NCBI RefSeq assembly: GCF_000701405.1
Contig: NZ_JNIV01000146.1
Span: 1 to 8,315, forward strand
Length of the DNA stretch: 8,315 bases
From: Deinococcus marmoris DSM 12784
GTDB lineage: Bacteria; Deinococcota; Deinococci; Deinococcales; Deinococcaceae
Reading direction: 5' to 3'
Shown here: piece after piece, positions 7,575-8,315 of the stretch
Position numbering within the stretch: the stretch's first letter is position 1
How the letters are laid out: each line of letters begins with the position of its first letter
Position numbers and translations under genes: made by a program
The notes under the pieces: model-generated
Told to the model about the DNA's origin: nothing
What the model saw: the letters and a program-made list of their open reading frames with translations, nothing else
The model's database searches: none

Positions 7575-7784
7575 CTCCAAGACCCTTGTACCCTACTACG
7601 CCAGGGAAAGATTCGAGACTTTCGGCCCTACCAGACGCAATTGGTTTTCGACGAGGATGGAATGGTGGGTCAGCAAGTGGGCCTCTACGCTCCGGAAATG
7701 GATGAACTGCTGGTGCTTGTCCTCGGTCAAGGCAGCGGGGGCAGCAGCACACAGGAGGCTGACTCTGACCCGGTCAAACATTAG
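7575..7784 (+). pseudogene. Possible 3' remnant of an unknown plus-strand gene
   Basis: A plus-strand frame of 69 codons ends with TAG at 7782-7784. Upstream it is closed by TGA (7572-7574) and TAG (7566-7568). No credible start is present; the first ATG would leave only about 40 codons. The encoded segment has a protein-like hydrophobic and acidic pattern (VGLYAPEMDELLVLVLGQ) followed by a glycine/serine-rich polar tail. An intrinsic terminator in the same direction lies about 95 bp downstream. Together these suggest the decayed 3' end of a gene whose 5' part is gone, but I recognise no family, and chance openness cannot be excluded. Confidence 0.3.
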
Positions 7785-7878
7785 GCTTCCGAGGCTGTTT
7801 CGGTGTGCCTCACTGCGAGACAACAATCCGATGCATAAGTTTGACAGGAGCTATATTCAACGCTTTCTTAGAGAAATC

Positions 7879-7902
7879 AAGGCGGCCTGCGGGCCGCTTT
7901 TT
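7879..7902 (+). terminator. Intrinsic terminator, plus strand
   Basis: GCGGCC (7882-7887) and GGCCGC (7892-7897) form a stem around loop TGCG. It is extended by AAG / TTT pairing and followed by a T-run at 7898-7902. It serves plus-strand transcription, so it does not belong to the minus-strand signalling genes. The only candidate upstream is the 69-codon remnant. Confidence 0.75.
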
Positions 7903-7934
7903 CTGTTGTGACACGAAGGGTCAGCATAAGGGGA

Positions 7935-8118
7935 AGGAATCAATCTGGCAAAGGGCAAAATTTTGTCCAAATCGCATGAGAGACTTCTGACCCCGGAATT
8001 TAGAAACGTGCGATAACGCCCGATAACGCAACGATTTGGAGAGGTTGATGGAAAGCTGTTTCTGGCGTTGCGAAACTCTATTGCGTAGTGATTGACGCTG
8101 GCAACACCTTTTTGCAAC
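7935..8118 (+). repeat. Repeat copy B, inverted relative to A
   Basis: Aligns without gaps to the minus strand of 4650-4833, with a highly similar 54-bp core at 7958-8011 (51 of 54 identical) and weaker similarity elsewhere. A and B bracket the PAS-PAS-GAF-GGDEF-EAL gene and the remnant as an inverted pair about 3.1 kb apart. The stretch 8119-8184 beyond it shows nothing I can assign. Confidence 0.7.
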
Positions 8119-8184
8119 TCTGGCGGCCAGAAATTCAGTGTCGGGTTCGCTTTGCTGCGGACAGAGCGAAATGTGATCTGGCTT

Positions 8185-8222
8185 CCAAGGGCGGATTACT
8201 GTTCCAGTGCTAGTCAGACCCC
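8185..8222 (-). repeat. Solitary Tn3-like terminal inverted repeat
   Basis: Read on the minus strand from 8222, it begins GGGGTCTGAC, then three differing bases, CA, one difference, and TGGAAC. These positions match the start of the Tn3 transposon's own 38-bp inverted repeat (GGGGTCTGACGCTCAGTGGA and onward). The rest matches poorly and does not close in TAAG. I found no partner end in this window. It may be a decayed end of a Tn3-family element lying to its left. Confidence 0.4.
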
Positions 8223-8230
8223 AGACTCAG

Positions 8231-8315
8231 GAGGGTACCAAAAAGCGGGGGCAACTCTGCCCCAGGGCGATTTGGCAACATGATGCGACGTATCGAATTC
8301 GACTCCACTGCCGAT
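8231..8315 (-). repeat. Right copy of 85-bp perfect inverted repeat
   Basis: Exact reverse complement of 11-95, running to the last base of the window. The inner edge begins GAGGGTACC at 8231. Combined with the ten bases outside the left copy, the sequence read outward stays without a recognisable transposase frame. It is most likely the edge of an insertion sequence or other multi-copy element. Confidence 0.85.
8240..8265 (-). terminator. Inward-reading intrinsic terminator in right repeat
   Basis: Mirror copy of the hairpin at 61-86: on the minus strand GGGGCA, loop GAGT, TGCCCC, then CCGC and a T-run. It would stop transcription entering the window from the right. Confidence 0.5.

Noticed and set aside
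1..8315. CRISPR array, tRNA or rRNA genes
   Set aside because: No regularly spaced short direct repeats, no cloverleaf sequence and no rRNA-like stretch were seen on either strand.

Overview
The window is a moderately GC-rich bacterial segment dominated by cyclic-di-GMP signalling genes, with several small repeats and mobile-element traces between them. A Deinococcus-like organism is my best guess. The proteins have cytosolic PAS/GAF sensor domains fused to GGDEF and EAL domains, as is usual there, and degenerate non-coding repeats are scattered between the genes. No rRNA or other marker gene confirms this, so the taxonomic call is tentative.

Layout. Positions 11-95 are an 85-bp sequence repeated perfectly, in inverted orientation, at 8231-8315; both window edges therefore lie in the same repeated element. 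Positions 99-174 hold a small dyad-symmetric non-coding repeat. All three clear genes are on the minus strand. A GAF-GGDEF-EAL protein (3903 to 2044) overlaps a PAS-PAS-GAF-GGDEF diguanylate cyclase (2047 to 257) by four bases, ATGA. A gap of about 970 bp (3904-4877) holds no convincing gene. It contains a miniature inverted-repeat element (4115-4377) with Tn3-family-type 38-bp ends and a 5-bp target duplication, followed by repeat copies C and A and a strong hairpin. A PAS-PAS-GAF-GGDEF-EAL protein (7421 to 4878) follows. The stretch 7422-8230 holds a start-less 69-codon plus-strand frame with an intrinsic terminator downstream, repeat copy B (inverted relative to A), and a solitary sequence resembling the end of Tn3 itself.

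How the genes work together. The upstream protein of the overlapping pair has intact synthetic and degradative motifs but no allosteric inhibition site. The downstream cyclase has an intact GGEEF motif and an intact RxxD inhibition site. Coupled translation would link their amounts. The third gene is a separate transcription unit with both motifs intact and a conservative D-to-E change in the inhibition site. None has a visible signal peptide or transmembrane segment, so all are probably cytosolic sensors. Their input signals cannot be read from the sequence. I found no new enzyme system here; the most notable structure is the layering of miniature elements and repeats around the c-di-GMP genes.
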